Positions 49,756 through 60,662 of a DNA stretch of 64,000 nt are shown piece after piece; within the stretch, counting starts at the first letter, position 1, and every line of letters starts with the position of its first letter. The notes under the pieces were generated by a model. It was not told where the DNA came from, did not search any database, and saw nothing but the letters and a program-made list of their open reading frames with translations. The position numbers were made by a program, and so were the translations under genes. This stretch comes from Chloroflexota bacterium. Lineage in GTDB: Bacteria; Chloroflexota; Limnocylindria; P2-11E. The stretch covers positions 26,896-90,895 of the forward strand of contig DAIDAP010000036.1 of assembly GCA_027310565.1 (NCBI GenBank). Direction: 5' to 3'.

Positions 49756-51414
49756 CTACCGGGTCGGCCGGCGGACCAGCGCGGCGGCCGCGGTGCGATT
49801 CGCGGCGCCGAGCTTCGCGCGCGCGTTCGCGATGTGCCGCGCCACGGTGTGGGGACTGAGGAAGAGCTTGTCGGCGATCCGTTTGTTGGTCAATCCCTCC
49901 GCAGCGAGCGCGAGGACCTCTACCTCGCGCTCGCTCAAACCGCTGGGGCGCTCGCGCACCGCCGCGGCCGTCTTACCGACGTCGTCGCGGCGTTGCGCGA
50001 GCTTGGCGAGCGTTTCCTTCGCGTGCGTCGTGTTGATCTGCCCGAGCGCGTCGACCGCCGCACGCCGCACCTTGTCGGGCGTGTTCGGGTCGTCGATGTA
50101 GCGTGTCGCGACCTCGCTGGTCACGTTCGGCCGATTCGCCGTGATCGCGAGCTCGAGGATGCTCTCGGAGCGTTCGCCCATCGCGGTGAGCCCGAGCGCC
50201 GCGTCGGCCGCGATCTCCGTCGGGACGAGTGCTGGGCGGCGCCACCCCGTGACATCGAGCAGCATGCGGAGATGTCGGGCGGGGCTAGCACGCGGATCCA
50301 GTGCTGTCATCCAGGTAAGCGCACTGATCTGCAGCCATACGTTGCCAGCCCGTCGCGCGAGGCGCTCAGCGTCCTCGAAGGCCTCATAGCGACGACCTGA
50401 ATACCCGGAGAGGAAGATCGGGAGACCCTTCAGTCCCGGCGTTGCCTTGCGGGACTTTGCGGCAAGCCCTGCCAGCTCGGTCTTATTTCCAGGCACCCCA
50501 CTCCAGAGATCGCCTGCGACCCTCCACGACGCGGCCTGAAGCTCACCACGCGGGGAGGCAAGACGAGCCGCGATGTAGCCGGTCACTTGGGCCGCCCACG
50601 TCAGGGTTGCGTCTGATCGCAACGGCAGCAGGGGCATCAGGTAGGACAGGAGTTCCCACGTGCCCAGCGGCGACGGCCCCGTTGGCTGTACGACTCTGGG
50701 GATCGTCGCTAGTTCGAAGTCGACTGAGTCTCCCATAGCTAGACGCGTCAACTCAGCAAGGTCGTGGGCCATCGCTCTCAGAGGCTCGCCCGTGTCGCCG
50801 AGTCGCTCCCCCTCCTGGGCCAGTGCGTGCGCCACCTCAAGACGGCCGGCGTGACTCTCGCCAATGGCTAGCATGACCGTGTCGTGCAAGCGGCGAAATC
50901 TCATATGCCTGCCAATGGCTATATCCGATCGCCGCCACAGTTCCTCAGTGAAGACACCTGAGATCTTCATTGCCCACTTCTTGAGAAGACGCATCTCACG
51001 ACGCATCTCGTATTCGTACGCCTCAAAGAGCCTTCGTTGATGCAGCGCGATCCCGACCGGGATCGCGACGTGATCGAGCGGGGCAGTAACAATCTCCCGC
51101 ACACCGTGCGTCTCAACAGGCTCGCTCTCGAGTCCCCTGAGACCATCCCAGTCTCCGTGGTCCAGCATCGCCGATGCTCGGTAGCGATCGAATACAGGGT
51201 CGACGCCCGATGGCAACCGAAGGACAAGCTGCAGGAGTTCGCGCCCGTACGCGCCATCCGTAACGGCCCCATCCATGACGCGACTTAATTCGCTTCGAAC
51301 AGCCGTCCAGTCTTGGTTGTTGAATGCCTGAGCGAGAGGGCGTGGGAGATCGGCTTGGCCTACCTCGGCCCAAAGATCTGGCGGGTCGGTTGTGCGCCGA
51401 GCGTCGCCCTTCAC
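49756..51414 (-). CDS. LuxR-type regulator with large helical-repeat N-terminus
   Basis: C-terminal LSEREVEVLALAAEGLTNKRIADKLFLSPHTVARHIANARAKL. Confidence 0.88.
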   Translation of the reverse strand: MKGDARRTTDPPDLWAEVGQADLPRPLAQAFNNQDWTAVRSELSRVMDGAVTDGAYGRELLQLVLRLPSGVDPVFDRYRASAMLDHGDWDGLRGLESEPVETHGVREIVTAPLDHVAIPVGIALHQRRLFEAYEYEMRREMRLLKKWAMKISGVFTEELWRRSDIAIGRHMRFRRLHDTVMLAIGESHAGRLEVAHALAQEGERLGDTGEPLRAMAHDLAELTRLAMGDSVDFELATIPRVVQPTGPSPLGTWELLSYLMPLLPLRSDATLTWAAQVTGYIAARLASPRGELQAASWRVAGDLWSGVPGNKTELAGLAAKSRKATPGLKGLPIFLSGYSGRRYEAFEDAERLARRAGNVWLQISALTWMTALDPRASPARHLRMLLDVTGWRRPALVPTEIAADAALGLTAMGERSESILELAITANRPNVTSEVATRYIDDPNTPDKVRRAAVDALGQINTTHAKETLAKLAQRRDDVGKTAAAVRERPSGLSEREVEVLALAAEGLTNKRIADKLFLSPHTVARHIANARAKLGAANRTAAAALVRRPTR

Positions 51415-51548
51415 CTCTCCCCCGGTTAGCGCGCAACTTTGCGGACTCGGCCTGGTCTGTCTGAACGGTATCAGTACCGGGAAGTGCCTAAAGGCTCAAG
51501 CAGCGTCTGCCGATGACCGGAACGAGCTCCGGCGAAGGGAGGTCTCGA

Positions 51549-51626
51549 ATGCGGCGGATTCTCATGGCGGTGGCGGCCCTCGCAGCGCTTGTTCTTGGCG
51601 GCGGGGCGGGCGTCTCCGGCATCTAA
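51549..51626 (+). CDS. 25-aa hydrophobic peptide MRRILMAVAALAALVLGGGAGVSGI
   Basis: Verified codons; GAAGGGAGG Shine-Dalgarno just upstream; hairpin downstream. Confidence 0.55.
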   Translation: MRRILMAVAALAALVLGGGAGVSGI

Positions 51627-51662
51627 GGCATATTCGCGTCCTCGCGCGTGCACGAAAGCGCG

Positions 51663-51694
51663 CGAGACGGGAGCCCTAAAGGGCTCCCGTCTCG
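51663..51694 (+). terminator. Strong hairpin, 14-bp stem with TAAA loop
   Basis: CGAGACGGGAGCCC-TAAA-GGGCTCCCGTCTCG; weak T-tract afterwards. Confidence 0.75.
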
Positions 51695-51745
51695 TAGTTC
51701 TAGACCGCGCCCGGTTTCGCCGACGGCCTCGCTATTCTTCGGCGC

Positions 51746-53110
51746 GTGTCTGTTGTCGCTGCGCCGCATGGTCGCCTAGCCTTCCTGGTCTACGGCGTGA
51801 TCGGGGCCGGGCTGGTGGTCCTAGTCCAGGTCTCGGTCCCTCTGCCCGTCGGCCTTGACCTTGGGCGCATCTTCTTCTGGACGGCGATTGCCCTCGCGCT
51901 CGCTGCACTGCCGGTGCGGCTACCCGGCGGCATCGTCGCCCATACGACTACGGCCCCTCTTATTGCTGCCGTCTTTGACTCCCTCCTTCCCAATCCCTTC
52001 GCTCTCGTCTGGGTTGCACTCATTGGAACCGTCGAGCTACGCGACCTCCGGCGCCAGTTGCCCCTGTGGGGAACTGCCTACAACCGCTTCGCGTATGTCC
52101 TTTCGGCCTACGCGAGTTACCTCGCCGTTCAGGCATCGAACGCCGCAATCCGCCCCGACGATCCTCTGGGCATCATCGCCCAGATCGTTTTGGCCGGCAT
52201 CGCCTTTAGCTTTGTCAATATGCTGCTCGCAGTAAGCCTCGCGAGTGTCCGAACGAGCACGCCATTCGCGCGGGTCTGGTCCCTAAGCATCGCGAACGTC
52301 TTGAGTGGTCTTGTGGCCCTCGTGCCCCTTGGTTGGCTCATGGCCGAGATCGCCATGAAGGTCGGTCTGTGGGCGGCCGCGATGTTCATGGTTCCGCTGT
52401 ATCTCGCCCGCTTCGCGTTCAGCAAGTACGCCGAGACGCGCGAGCTCTTCTTCGGAACCGTGAGCGCACTGTCACAGGCGATCGATGCGAAGGATGGATT
52501 CACACGGGGCCATGCCGACCGCGTCTCACGTATCGCCGGCGCGATCGCGCGTGAGCTGAACGTCCCCGAGCGCCAGATCGAGCAGATCGAGCTCGCGGGC
52601 CTCCTCCACGACATCGGGAAGATCGGTGTCGAGGACCGCATCCTCATGAAGCCGCAGCGGCTCGAGGCGGACGAGCAGGAGCTCATGCGCCGGCATCCGA
52701 TCTACGGCGCGTCGATCCTGGAGCCGTCGGCGGCGCTCCGACCACTCGTCCCCATCGTGCTGCACCACCATGAGAACTACGACGGCAGCGGGTACCCGGA
52801 AGGGCTGAAGGGCGAGGAGATCCCGATCGGCGCGCGGATCATGATCGTGGCCGACGCCTACGAGGCGATGACCTCCGATCGCATCTACCGCAAGGCGATC
52901 GGGCACGACAATGCCATGGAGCAGCTCAACAAGCACAAGGGCCGTCAGTTCGATCCGAAGGTCGTCCGGGCGCTGGAGCAGGTCGTGAGCTCGAAGGGGT
53001 CCGCGGCTTTCGAGATGAGCGATCTGCCGCCGATCAACTACGAGACGCTCGCGGAGCTGCGCCGCCGGCTCGCTCGCGAACCGATGGTTCGCGACGCCCA
53101 TGCTGGCTAG
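51746..53110 (+). CDS. HD-GYP domain protein with N-terminal membrane domain
   Basis: GHADRVSRIAGAIA, LLHDIGKIGVEDRILMKP, HHHENYDGSGYPEGLKGEEIPIGARIMIVADAYEAMTSDRIYRKA. Confidence 0.95.
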   Translation: MSVVAAPHGRLAFLVYGVIGAGLVVLVQVSVPLPVGLDLGRIFFWTAIALALAALPVRLPGGIVAHTTTAPLIAAVFDSLLPNPFALVWVALIGTVELRDLRRQLPLWGTAYNRFAYVLSAYASYLAVQASNAAIRPDDPLGIIAQIVLAGIAFSFVNMLLAVSLASVRTSTPFARVWSLSIANVLSGLVALVPLGWLMAEIAMKVGLWAAAMFMVPLYLARFAFSKYAETRELFFGTVSALSQAIDAKDGFTRGHADRVSRIAGAIARELNVPERQIEQIELAGLLHDIGKIGVEDRILMKPQRLEADEQELMRRHPIYGASILEPSAALRPLVPIVLHHHENYDGSGYPEGLKGEEIPIGARIMIVADAYEAMTSDRIYRKAIGHDNAMEQLNKHKGRQFDPKVVRALEQVVSSKGSAAFEMSDLPPINYETLAELRRRLAREPMVRDAHAG

Positions 53111-54806
53111 TGGAGTCCTCGCCGGCATAGCAGCGGGCATCGCGTTCGGGGGCGATTGGCGAAGGCTCAGCACACTCACGCTGCGCCTGTGGCCGCTCCT
53201 GGTGCTCGCGGCGCTGGCCCGCGCCGCGACGTTCTTCGATCCCAACCTACCGCTGTGGTTGTACCTCGCGGGCTACGCCGGCATCGCGCTCGTCGCGGCG
53301 GCGAACTGGGGGCTTCCGGGCGCGGCGCTCATCGCGGTCGGCACGACGATGAACATGGCCGCAATCTCGCTCAACTCCGGCATGCCGTACGATCCCGCGC
53401 TGGTCGCCAGCGTCGGCGCTCGGATCCCGTCCGGCGAGTTCTACGTGATCCTGGACGCGTCGACCCGGCTGCCGTTCTTCGCCGACGTCGTGCCGATCGG
53501 ACCTCTCCGCGGCGTCTACAGCGTCGGCGATCTGCTCATCGCGCTGGGCGGCTTCCTCATCCCGTTCATGTGGCTCCAGCCGACCCCGCAGGCCGACGCC
53601 ACGCGACATCAGCTGCGCTCCACGAACTTCGCGCTCTTCTGGCTCGCGCAGGTCATCAGCAAGTTCGGAGACCCCATCACGGTCATCGCGCTGACGTTCG
53701 CGACGTACCGACTGACGCAGTCCGCCCTGGTCACCGCGCTCGCCGTCGCGACCGCGACGATCCCGAACGCGGTGTTCGGCTTCGTCGGCGGCGCGGTGGC
53801 CGACGCGATCGGGACCCGGCGGGCGATGCTCTGGTCGGACATCACGCGCGTCGCGCTCGTCGCGCTGATCCCGCCCCTGCTCGCCGCGGAGGTACCGCTG
53901 GTCTACGTCTTCGTCCTGGCGTTCCTCTCCGGCATCGCCGGGGCGATCTTCAACCCGGCACGCGCCGCGATCGTCCCGGCGCTGATCTCGCGGGAGCGGC
54001 TGGCCGCGGCGAACTCGCTGGTCTTCGCCTCGGACCGCGCGGTCGAGATCGTCGGGGCGCTCGCGGCCGGGGTCTTCGTCGCGACGGTCGGCGACGCCGC
54101 GTTCTACCTGGACGCGCTCACCTTCGCCGTCTCGGCGGTGCTGCTCTCACGTCTGGTGGTGATCGAGGAGCCGCGCAGCTTCCGGTGGTCGGCGCTCCTC
54201 GGAGACGTGGGTGCCGGCCTGTCGTTCCTGCGTGCGTCCACGGTGCTGTGGTCGAACACGGTCTTCTCGCTCATCGCGCAGGTCGCCAATCCGGTGATCA
54301 ACACGCTCGCGCCGGTCCTCCTGGTGCGCCGGTTCGCGGGCAACGACGCGGCCATGGGCGCGGTGTTGTTCGGCGGATCGGAGGCGGCGATCGCGCTCGG
54401 CGCGGTCGTCGGCAGCGCCGTCCTGCCCGGCTACATCGGCCGTCTGCGCAAGGGTCGGGCCCTCATCACCGGTTTCCTCCTCACCGGCGCGATGATCATC
54501 GCCATCGCGGCGGCGCCGACCTACCCCGTGGCCGTCGCCCTGTTCGCGGTGCTCGGCTTCACGAACGTGCTCTTCTACGTCCCGACCGTCACCATCCTCC
54601 AGGAGTTCACCCCGCAGGAGATGACCGCGCGCGTCTTCGGCGCGCGCTACGCGCTCACGAACCTCAGCTGGCTGCCCGTCATCTTCCTCGGTGGCTATGT
54701 CGGCGATCTCGTCGGGGTCGACGTGCTGATCGCCGCGGCCGGTGCCATCACGCTCGTCGCGGCGCTCGCCGCGACGCTCGTCCCCTCCATCCGCGACGTT
54801 CCCTGA
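53100..54806 (+). CDS. MFS transporter with DUF5317-like N-terminal domain
   Basis: N-terminal five-TM region with LNSGMPYDPAL, then NFALFWLAQVISKFGDPITVIAL MFS domain. Confidence 0.8.
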   Translation: MLASGVLAGIAAGIAFGGDWRRLSTLTLRLWPLLVLAALARAATFFDPNLPLWLYLAGYAGIALVAAANWGLPGAALIAVGTTMNMAAISLNSGMPYDPALVASVGARIPSGEFYVILDASTRLPFFADVVPIGPLRGVYSVGDLLIALGGFLIPFMWLQPTPQADATRHQLRSTNFALFWLAQVISKFGDPITVIALTFATYRLTQSALVTALAVATATIPNAVFGFVGGAVADAIGTRRAMLWSDITRVALVALIPPLLAAEVPLVYVFVLAFLSGIAGAIFNPARAAIVPALISRERLAAANSLVFASDRAVEIVGALAAGVFVATVGDAAFYLDALTFAVSAVLLSRLVVIEEPRSFRWSALLGDVGAGLSFLRASTVLWSNTVFSLIAQVANPVINTLAPVLLVRRFAGNDAAMGAVLFGGSEAAIALGAVVGSAVLPGYIGRLRKGRALITGFLLTGAMIIAIAAAPTYPVAVALFAVLGFTNVLFYVPTVTILQEFTPQEMTARVFGARYALTNLSWLPVIFLGGYVGDLVGVDVLIAAAGAITLVAALAATLVPSIRDVP

Positions 54807-54863
54807 CCCTGCGCGGCAGGCGCGGCCGTCGGTGACCCGGCCGATTTGACATGTACGCTTCGC

Positions 54864-54880
54864 GGCACAGAGACTGTGCC
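54864..54880. promoter_or_regulatory. Perfect 7-3-7 palindrome GGCACAG-AGA-CTGTGCC
   Basis: Between the MFS gene and the NtrC-type regulator; TTGACA at 54846-54851. Confidence 0.6.
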
Positions 54881-54947
54881 AGCGAACGGGGACGACCGCT
54901 CGCAGCCGTTCGATTCGAGGCCCGTTGGGAAGGAACCGTACAGAATC

Positions 54948-56339
<1,392 letters not shown>

Positions 56340-56348
56340 GAGGTCGCC

Positions 56349-56603
56349 GTGTTCACCCTGCTGCGCGTCGCGAGCCGCTCGTTCGCGGCCGGGTTCGTCG
56401 TTGGGATCCTCGTCGCGCCCGGCCCGGGCGCGGAGACGCGTCGGCGCTTGAGCGAGGCGATCGCGACGGCTCTGCGGAGCGTGCTGGCGCTCGCGGCGCT
56501 GCCGCCCGTCGAGCCGCGCCGCGCGCTCACGGACGGTCACGGCGAGCCCGCGCCGGCGCGACGCCGCCGCTCCCGCGCCAGACGCGATGCCGGCGCGTCG
56601 TAA
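56349..56603 (+). CDS. Hypothetical small protein (YtxH-like)
   Basis: Short N-terminal hydrophobic helix then basic tail. Confidence 0.4.
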   Translation: MFTLLRVASRSFAAGFVVGILVAPGPGAETRRRLSEAIATALRSVLALAALPPVEPRRALTDGHGEPAPARRRRSRARRDAGAS

Positions 56604-56811
56604 GAGCACCGGCGGCGTCGTCCGCCTGACCGAATCGAGCGGCGCGTCCTCGCGCGGCTGGGAGGCGGCCGTCGCCGCGGCCGTGCGGGCGAGCGAGGTC
56701 GCGAGGCCGATCGGCGTCGAGGTGTCCCGCCTGTGGGCGGACTGGGACGGCCGCAAGCTCTCCCGCTACCACGCGACGGTGAAGGTCGCTTACCGTCAGT
56801 CTCTGAAGTAG
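56587..56811 (+). CDS. Dodecin-like small protein
   Basis: GWEAAVAAAVRASEVARPIGVEVSRLWADWDGRKLSRYHATVKVAYRQ. Confidence 0.6.
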   Translation: MPARRKSTGGVVRLTESSGASSRGWEAAVAAAVRASEVARPIGVEVSRLWADWDGRKLSRYHATVKVAYRQSLK

Positions 56812-56846
56812 CCAACTGTCGCGCTTCTTGACATACTGGCTCCCGC

Positions 56847-57437
56847 ATGGCCGGTAGCCCGACCGATCCGCTGTGGCGCGTGCTCGTCGCGAACGACGCC
56901 GAGCTGCTCGGGCGGCTGCGCCTCTCCGCCGCCGAGGCGGCGCGCGTCTGCGACGTGACACCGCGGCAGCTCATCTACTGGACGAAGAAGGGGCTGGTGA
57001 AGCCGTCGGCCGACGGGGCCGGGCCCGGTTCGTACGACGTCTACGCGATGGAGAAGGTGATCCGCATCCGTCAGGCCCTGGCGAAGGGCTATTCCCTCGA
57101 AAAGGCCGCGCAGCTCGTGCAGCGCGAGCTCACGGCGCTGCACGGAGAGGCGAAGCGGCTCGACCAGATGGGCCCCGAGGAGCTGGAGGACGAGCTGCGC
57201 GCGCGGCTCGAGCGCCTGGAGGAGCGTGTCGCGGTTCTGCGGCGCAGCCTGCCGGCCGCCCTCTCGCTGGCCCGGCTGCGCCGCGCGGTCGCCGAGCTCG
57301 AGCGCCTCCAGGCGCACGGCGCGCTCGACAGCTCCGCGGCGACCGGTGAAGGTGGGAAGGCGCTCGTCCTGCGGCTCGGACGCGCGGTGGACGAGCTCGA
57401 GCTCCTGCTCCGCGAGGTCCAGCCCGCCGCCGTCTAG
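56847..57437 (+). CDS. MerR-family regulator
   Basis: LSAAEAARVCDVTPRQLIYWTKKGLVKPSADGAGPGSYDVYAMEKVIRIRQALAKGYSLEKA. Confidence 0.85.
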   Translation: MAGSPTDPLWRVLVANDAELLGRLRLSAAEAARVCDVTPRQLIYWTKKGLVKPSADGAGPGSYDVYAMEKVIRIRQALAKGYSLEKAAQLVQRELTALHGEAKRLDQMGPEELEDELRARLERLEERVAVLRRSLPAALSLARLRRAVAELERLQAHGALDSSAATGEGGKALVLRLGRAVDELELLLREVQPAAV

Positions 57438-57448
57438 CCTGTTCGGTC

Positions 57449-58840
57449 GTGCCCGACTCCCTCGCCACGCTCGCCAACGCCGCGGGCAAGATCACGCGAC
57501 TCGGCCTCACGCTCTCCGGTCGCGGTGGCACCGCGCTCCCCGGTCTGGTCACGCTGCAGCTCGATCCGGACTTCATCGCGGCGGCGACGCGCGCGCTCCC
57601 GCACGGCGTCGTCCTCGTCTCGGGCACGAACGGGAAGACGACGACGGCGCGCATGCTCTCCGACGTCGCGCGCGCCGCCGGGTGGCAGCCGATCCACAAC
57701 CGCTCGGGATCGAACCTCGAGCGCGGCATCGCCGGCGCGCTCCTCGCCGACGCGACCTGGCGCGGCGAGCCGCGCGGCGACCTCGGGCTGTTCGAGGTGG
57801 ACGAGGCGTCGCTGCCGCGCGTCCTGGGCCGTGTGCGGCCGCGGGCCGTCGTGATCACGAACCTCTTCCGCGACCAGCTCGACCGCTACTTCGAGCTCGA
57901 CCAGCTCGCGCGCCGCATCGGCGACGCGATCGCGGCGCTCGACCCGTCGGTCACGCTCGTGCTGAACGCCGACGACCCGATCGTGGCGTCCCTCGGCCCG
58001 CGTCACCGCGGCGCCGCGCTCTACTTCGGCGTCGACGACCCGTCGGTGGGCGGCAGCGTACCGCAGGCGATCAGCGACGCGACACGCTGCCCCCGCTGCC
58101 GCGCGCCGCTGCGCTACGCGCGCGTCGTCCTCGCGCACGAGGGCGACTGGTCCTGCACGTCTTGCGGCCTGACGCGCCCGGCGCGGGACGTGAGCGCGTC
58201 GCGCGTCGCGCTCGCCGCGGCCGGGAGCGAGGTCGCGCTCGGCGGACCGGTCCCCGGCGCGTTCGACGACCTGCGCGTCCCGCTCCCCGGCCTCTACAAC
58301 GTGTACAACGCGCTCGCGACCGTCGCCGCCGCGCGCGCGCTGGACATCGAGCGCGCGACGGTGACGCGCGCCATCGGATCGTTCCGCGCGGCGTTCGGAC
58401 GGCTCGAGCAGGTGGACGTCGCCGGGCGCTCCGTGCGTCTCGTGCTGGTGAAGAACCCCGCGGGCTTCAACGCCGCGATCGCCGCGCTGCTCGAGACCGG
58501 CCGCCGCCCCCGGCTCCTCGCCGCGCTGAACGATCGGGACGCCGACGGGCGCGACGTGTCCTGGATCTGGGACGCGGACTTCGAGTCGCTCGCGCCGTCC
58601 GTCGACCACGCCGTCGTGACCGGTCTGCGCTCGCGCGACCTCGCGAACCGCCTGAAGTACGCGGGCGTCCCGCGCGAGCGCGTCGACGTCGTCGACGGCT
58701 GGGCCGCCGCGATCGACCGTGCCGTCGGTGGCGTCCCGCGCGGCGGCGAGCTCGTCGTCCTCGCGACCTACACGGCGATGCTCGCGCTCCGCGGCGAGCT
58801 CGCGCGGCGCGGGCACGTCGCGCCGTTCTGGGAGGATTGA
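57449..58840 (+). CDS. murT: Lipid II isoglutaminyl synthase subunit MurT
   Basis: VSGTNGKTTTARMLSDV, NRSGSNLERGIA, Cys4 motif CPRCRAPLRY...CTSCG, NPAGFNAAI. Confidence 0.93.
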   Translation: MPDSLATLANAAGKITRLGLTLSGRGGTALPGLVTLQLDPDFIAAATRALPHGVVLVSGTNGKTTTARMLSDVARAAGWQPIHNRSGSNLERGIAGALLADATWRGEPRGDLGLFEVDEASLPRVLGRVRPRAVVITNLFRDQLDRYFELDQLARRIGDAIAALDPSVTLVLNADDPIVASLGPRHRGAALYFGVDDPSVGGSVPQAISDATRCPRCRAPLRYARVVLAHEGDWSCTSCGLTRPARDVSASRVALAAAGSEVALGGPVPGAFDDLRVPLPGLYNVYNALATVAAARALDIERATVTRAIGSFRAAFGRLEQVDVAGRSVRLVLVKNPAGFNAAIAALLETGRRPRLLAALNDRDADGRDVSWIWDADFESLAPSVDHAVVTGLRSRDLANRLKYAGVPRERVDVVDGWAAAIDRAVGGVPRGGELVVLATYTAMLALRGELARRGHVAPFWED

Positions 58841-58844
58841 GCGA

Positions 58845-59570
58845 GTGGACCTGCGCATCGCGCACCTGTACCCCGACCTCATGAGCATCTACGGCGATCG
58901 CGGCAACGTCCTCGCGCTCGCGCAGCGCGCGCGCTGGCGCGACGTCGCGGTCGAGGTGCGCCCGTACAGCGCGGGCGTGCCGTTCGACGCCGAGTGGCCC
59001 GACCTCCTCTTCTTCGGCGGCGGACAGGACGTGGGGCAGGACATCGTCGGCGCCGACCTCGCGGGGCCAGGCGGCGACGCGGTGCGCCGCATGGTCGCGG
59101 GCGGCGCCGCGGCGCTGCTCGTCTGCGGCGGGTACCAGCTCTTCGGCCACGAGTACGTGCCGGAGCAGGGCGCGCCGATCCCGGGGCTCGGCATGCTCGA
59201 CGTGCGCACGCGCGCCGGGAAGAAGCGCTTCGTCGGCAATCTCGTCGCCGACACGCCCGACGGCCGGCTCGTGGGGTTCGAGAACCACAGCGGACGCACC
59301 TACCTGGGCCCCGAGGCGAAGCCGCTCGGCACCGTCGTCGTCGGCCACGGCAACAACGGCGAGGACCGGACCGAGGGCGCGGTGCAGGGCCGTGTCATCG
59401 GCACCTACAGCCACGGCTCGTGCCTGCCGAAGAACCCCTGGCTCGCGGACAAGCTGCTCGGGTGGGCGCTCGAGCGGCGGCACGGCGCGGTCAGCCTGCG
59501 GCCGCTCGACGACGCCGAGGAGCGCGCCGCGAGCGAGCAGGCCGCCCTCGTCGCGCGCGCGCGACCCTAG
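58845..59570 (+). CDS. gatD: Lipid II isoglutaminyl synthase glutaminase subunit GatD
   Basis: IAHLYPDLMSIYGDRGNVLAL, LLVCGGYQLFG, GRVIGTYSHGSCLPKNPWLAD. Confidence 0.93.
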   Translation: MDLRIAHLYPDLMSIYGDRGNVLALAQRARWRDVAVEVRPYSAGVPFDAEWPDLLFFGGGQDVGQDIVGADLAGPGGDAVRRMVAGGAAALLVCGGYQLFGHEYVPEQGAPIPGLGMLDVRTRAGKKRFVGNLVADTPDGRLVGFENHSGRTYLGPEAKPLGTVVVGHGNNGEDRTEGAVQGRVIGTYSHGSCLPKNPWLADKLLGWALERRHGAVSLRPLDDAEERAASEQAALVARARP

Positions 59571-59633
59571 TACCGCGGTACCGCCCGCGCCTCCTCTTCG
59601 TGCCGCGCCACGAATGGCGTTCGATCCGCTCCG

Positions 59634-60662
59634 ATGCGTGTGCGTCCGCTCCTCGTCGGTCTCGCGCTTGCGATGCCCCTCGCGGCCGCGTCGCATATCG
59701 CGTCGGCGGACGACGGCTCGCCCAGCGCGAGCCCGTCGCCGCGGCCTCCCTTCGTGGTGCTCCGCCCTTTCGCGGAGCCGACCGGGCCGATCACCGCGGT
59801 CGGCGGGCGCGTGCCCGAGATCGTCCTGCTCGTCGGCGGGTTCGGCTCGGACAACGGCGACGACGCGTTCGGTGAGCTGACGGCCAGCCTGGTCTCCAAC
59901 GGGCTCGTCGTGCGGCGCTTCGGCGCCGACGACTCGTTCCGGTACGACACGCTGGGCTCGATCGACCAGAGCGCCGACACGCTGTGCGCCGCCGTGCGCT
60001 CGGCGGCGCGCGAGTACGCGGCGGTGAGCATCGTGGCGCACTCGATGGGCGGCGTCGTCGTCGATCGGGCGATGAGCCGGTGCATGACCGGCGGCGAGGT
60101 CGCGACGTACGTCGCGTGGTCGTCGCCGCACGCCGGGAGCAGCGTCGCGCGGCGCGGCCAGGACGCGCTCGCGCTCGCCGGCGACGCGCGCTCGGACCTC
60201 GCCGGGCTGCTCGCGGGCCTCGGCCCCAGTCTCGATACGGCCGCGGCTCGCGACCTGGCGTCGCCTCCCGCGCGCACGCCGGTTCCCGGTCCGGTCCGCC
60301 TCGACCTGCGCGAGGCGACCGACCTCCTGGTCCCCTCGCGCGACGCGCGCGACGGCGCGGTCACGCAGCGGACCCTGCTCGGCAGCCTGGAGGGGCACGG
60401 CGGGATCCTCACCGACGATCGCGCGATCGAGCTCACCGAGCGCACCATCCTCGAGCGCCGCGTCCCGCCGGACGACCGCGGCGCGCTGCTCCAGGGCGCG
60501 AGCGCGGCGCTCGCCGGGCTCGTCGACCTCCTCGGCGGTCGCCTGCTGGAGGCGCTCTTCGTCGTCGCGGCGCTCGCGGGCCTGACGCTGCGGGCGCGGC
60601 GCTTCCTCATCGACCCGGTGCTCCAGCCGGACTGGCGGCGGTACCTGCCGTGGTCCGGCTGA
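59634..60662 (+). CDS. Exported alpha/beta-hydrolase (lipase/esterase-like)
   Basis: Signal peptide; EIVLLVGGFGSDNGD; SIVAHSMGGVVVDRAM. Confidence 0.8.
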   Translation: MRVRPLLVGLALAMPLAAASHIASADDGSPSASPSPRPPFVVLRPFAEPTGPITAVGGRVPEIVLLVGGFGSDNGDDAFGELTASLVSNGLVVRRFGADDSFRYDTLGSIDQSADTLCAAVRSAAREYAAVSIVAHSMGGVVVDRAMSRCMTGGEVATYVAWSSPHAGSSVARRGQDALALAGDARSDLAGLLAGLGPSLDTAAARDLASPPARTPVPGPVRLDLREATDLLVPSRDARDGAVTQRTLLGSLEGHGGILTDDRAIELTERTILERRVPPDDRGALLQGASAALAGLVDLLGGRLLEALFVVAALAGLTLRARRFLIDPVLQPDWRRYLPWSG

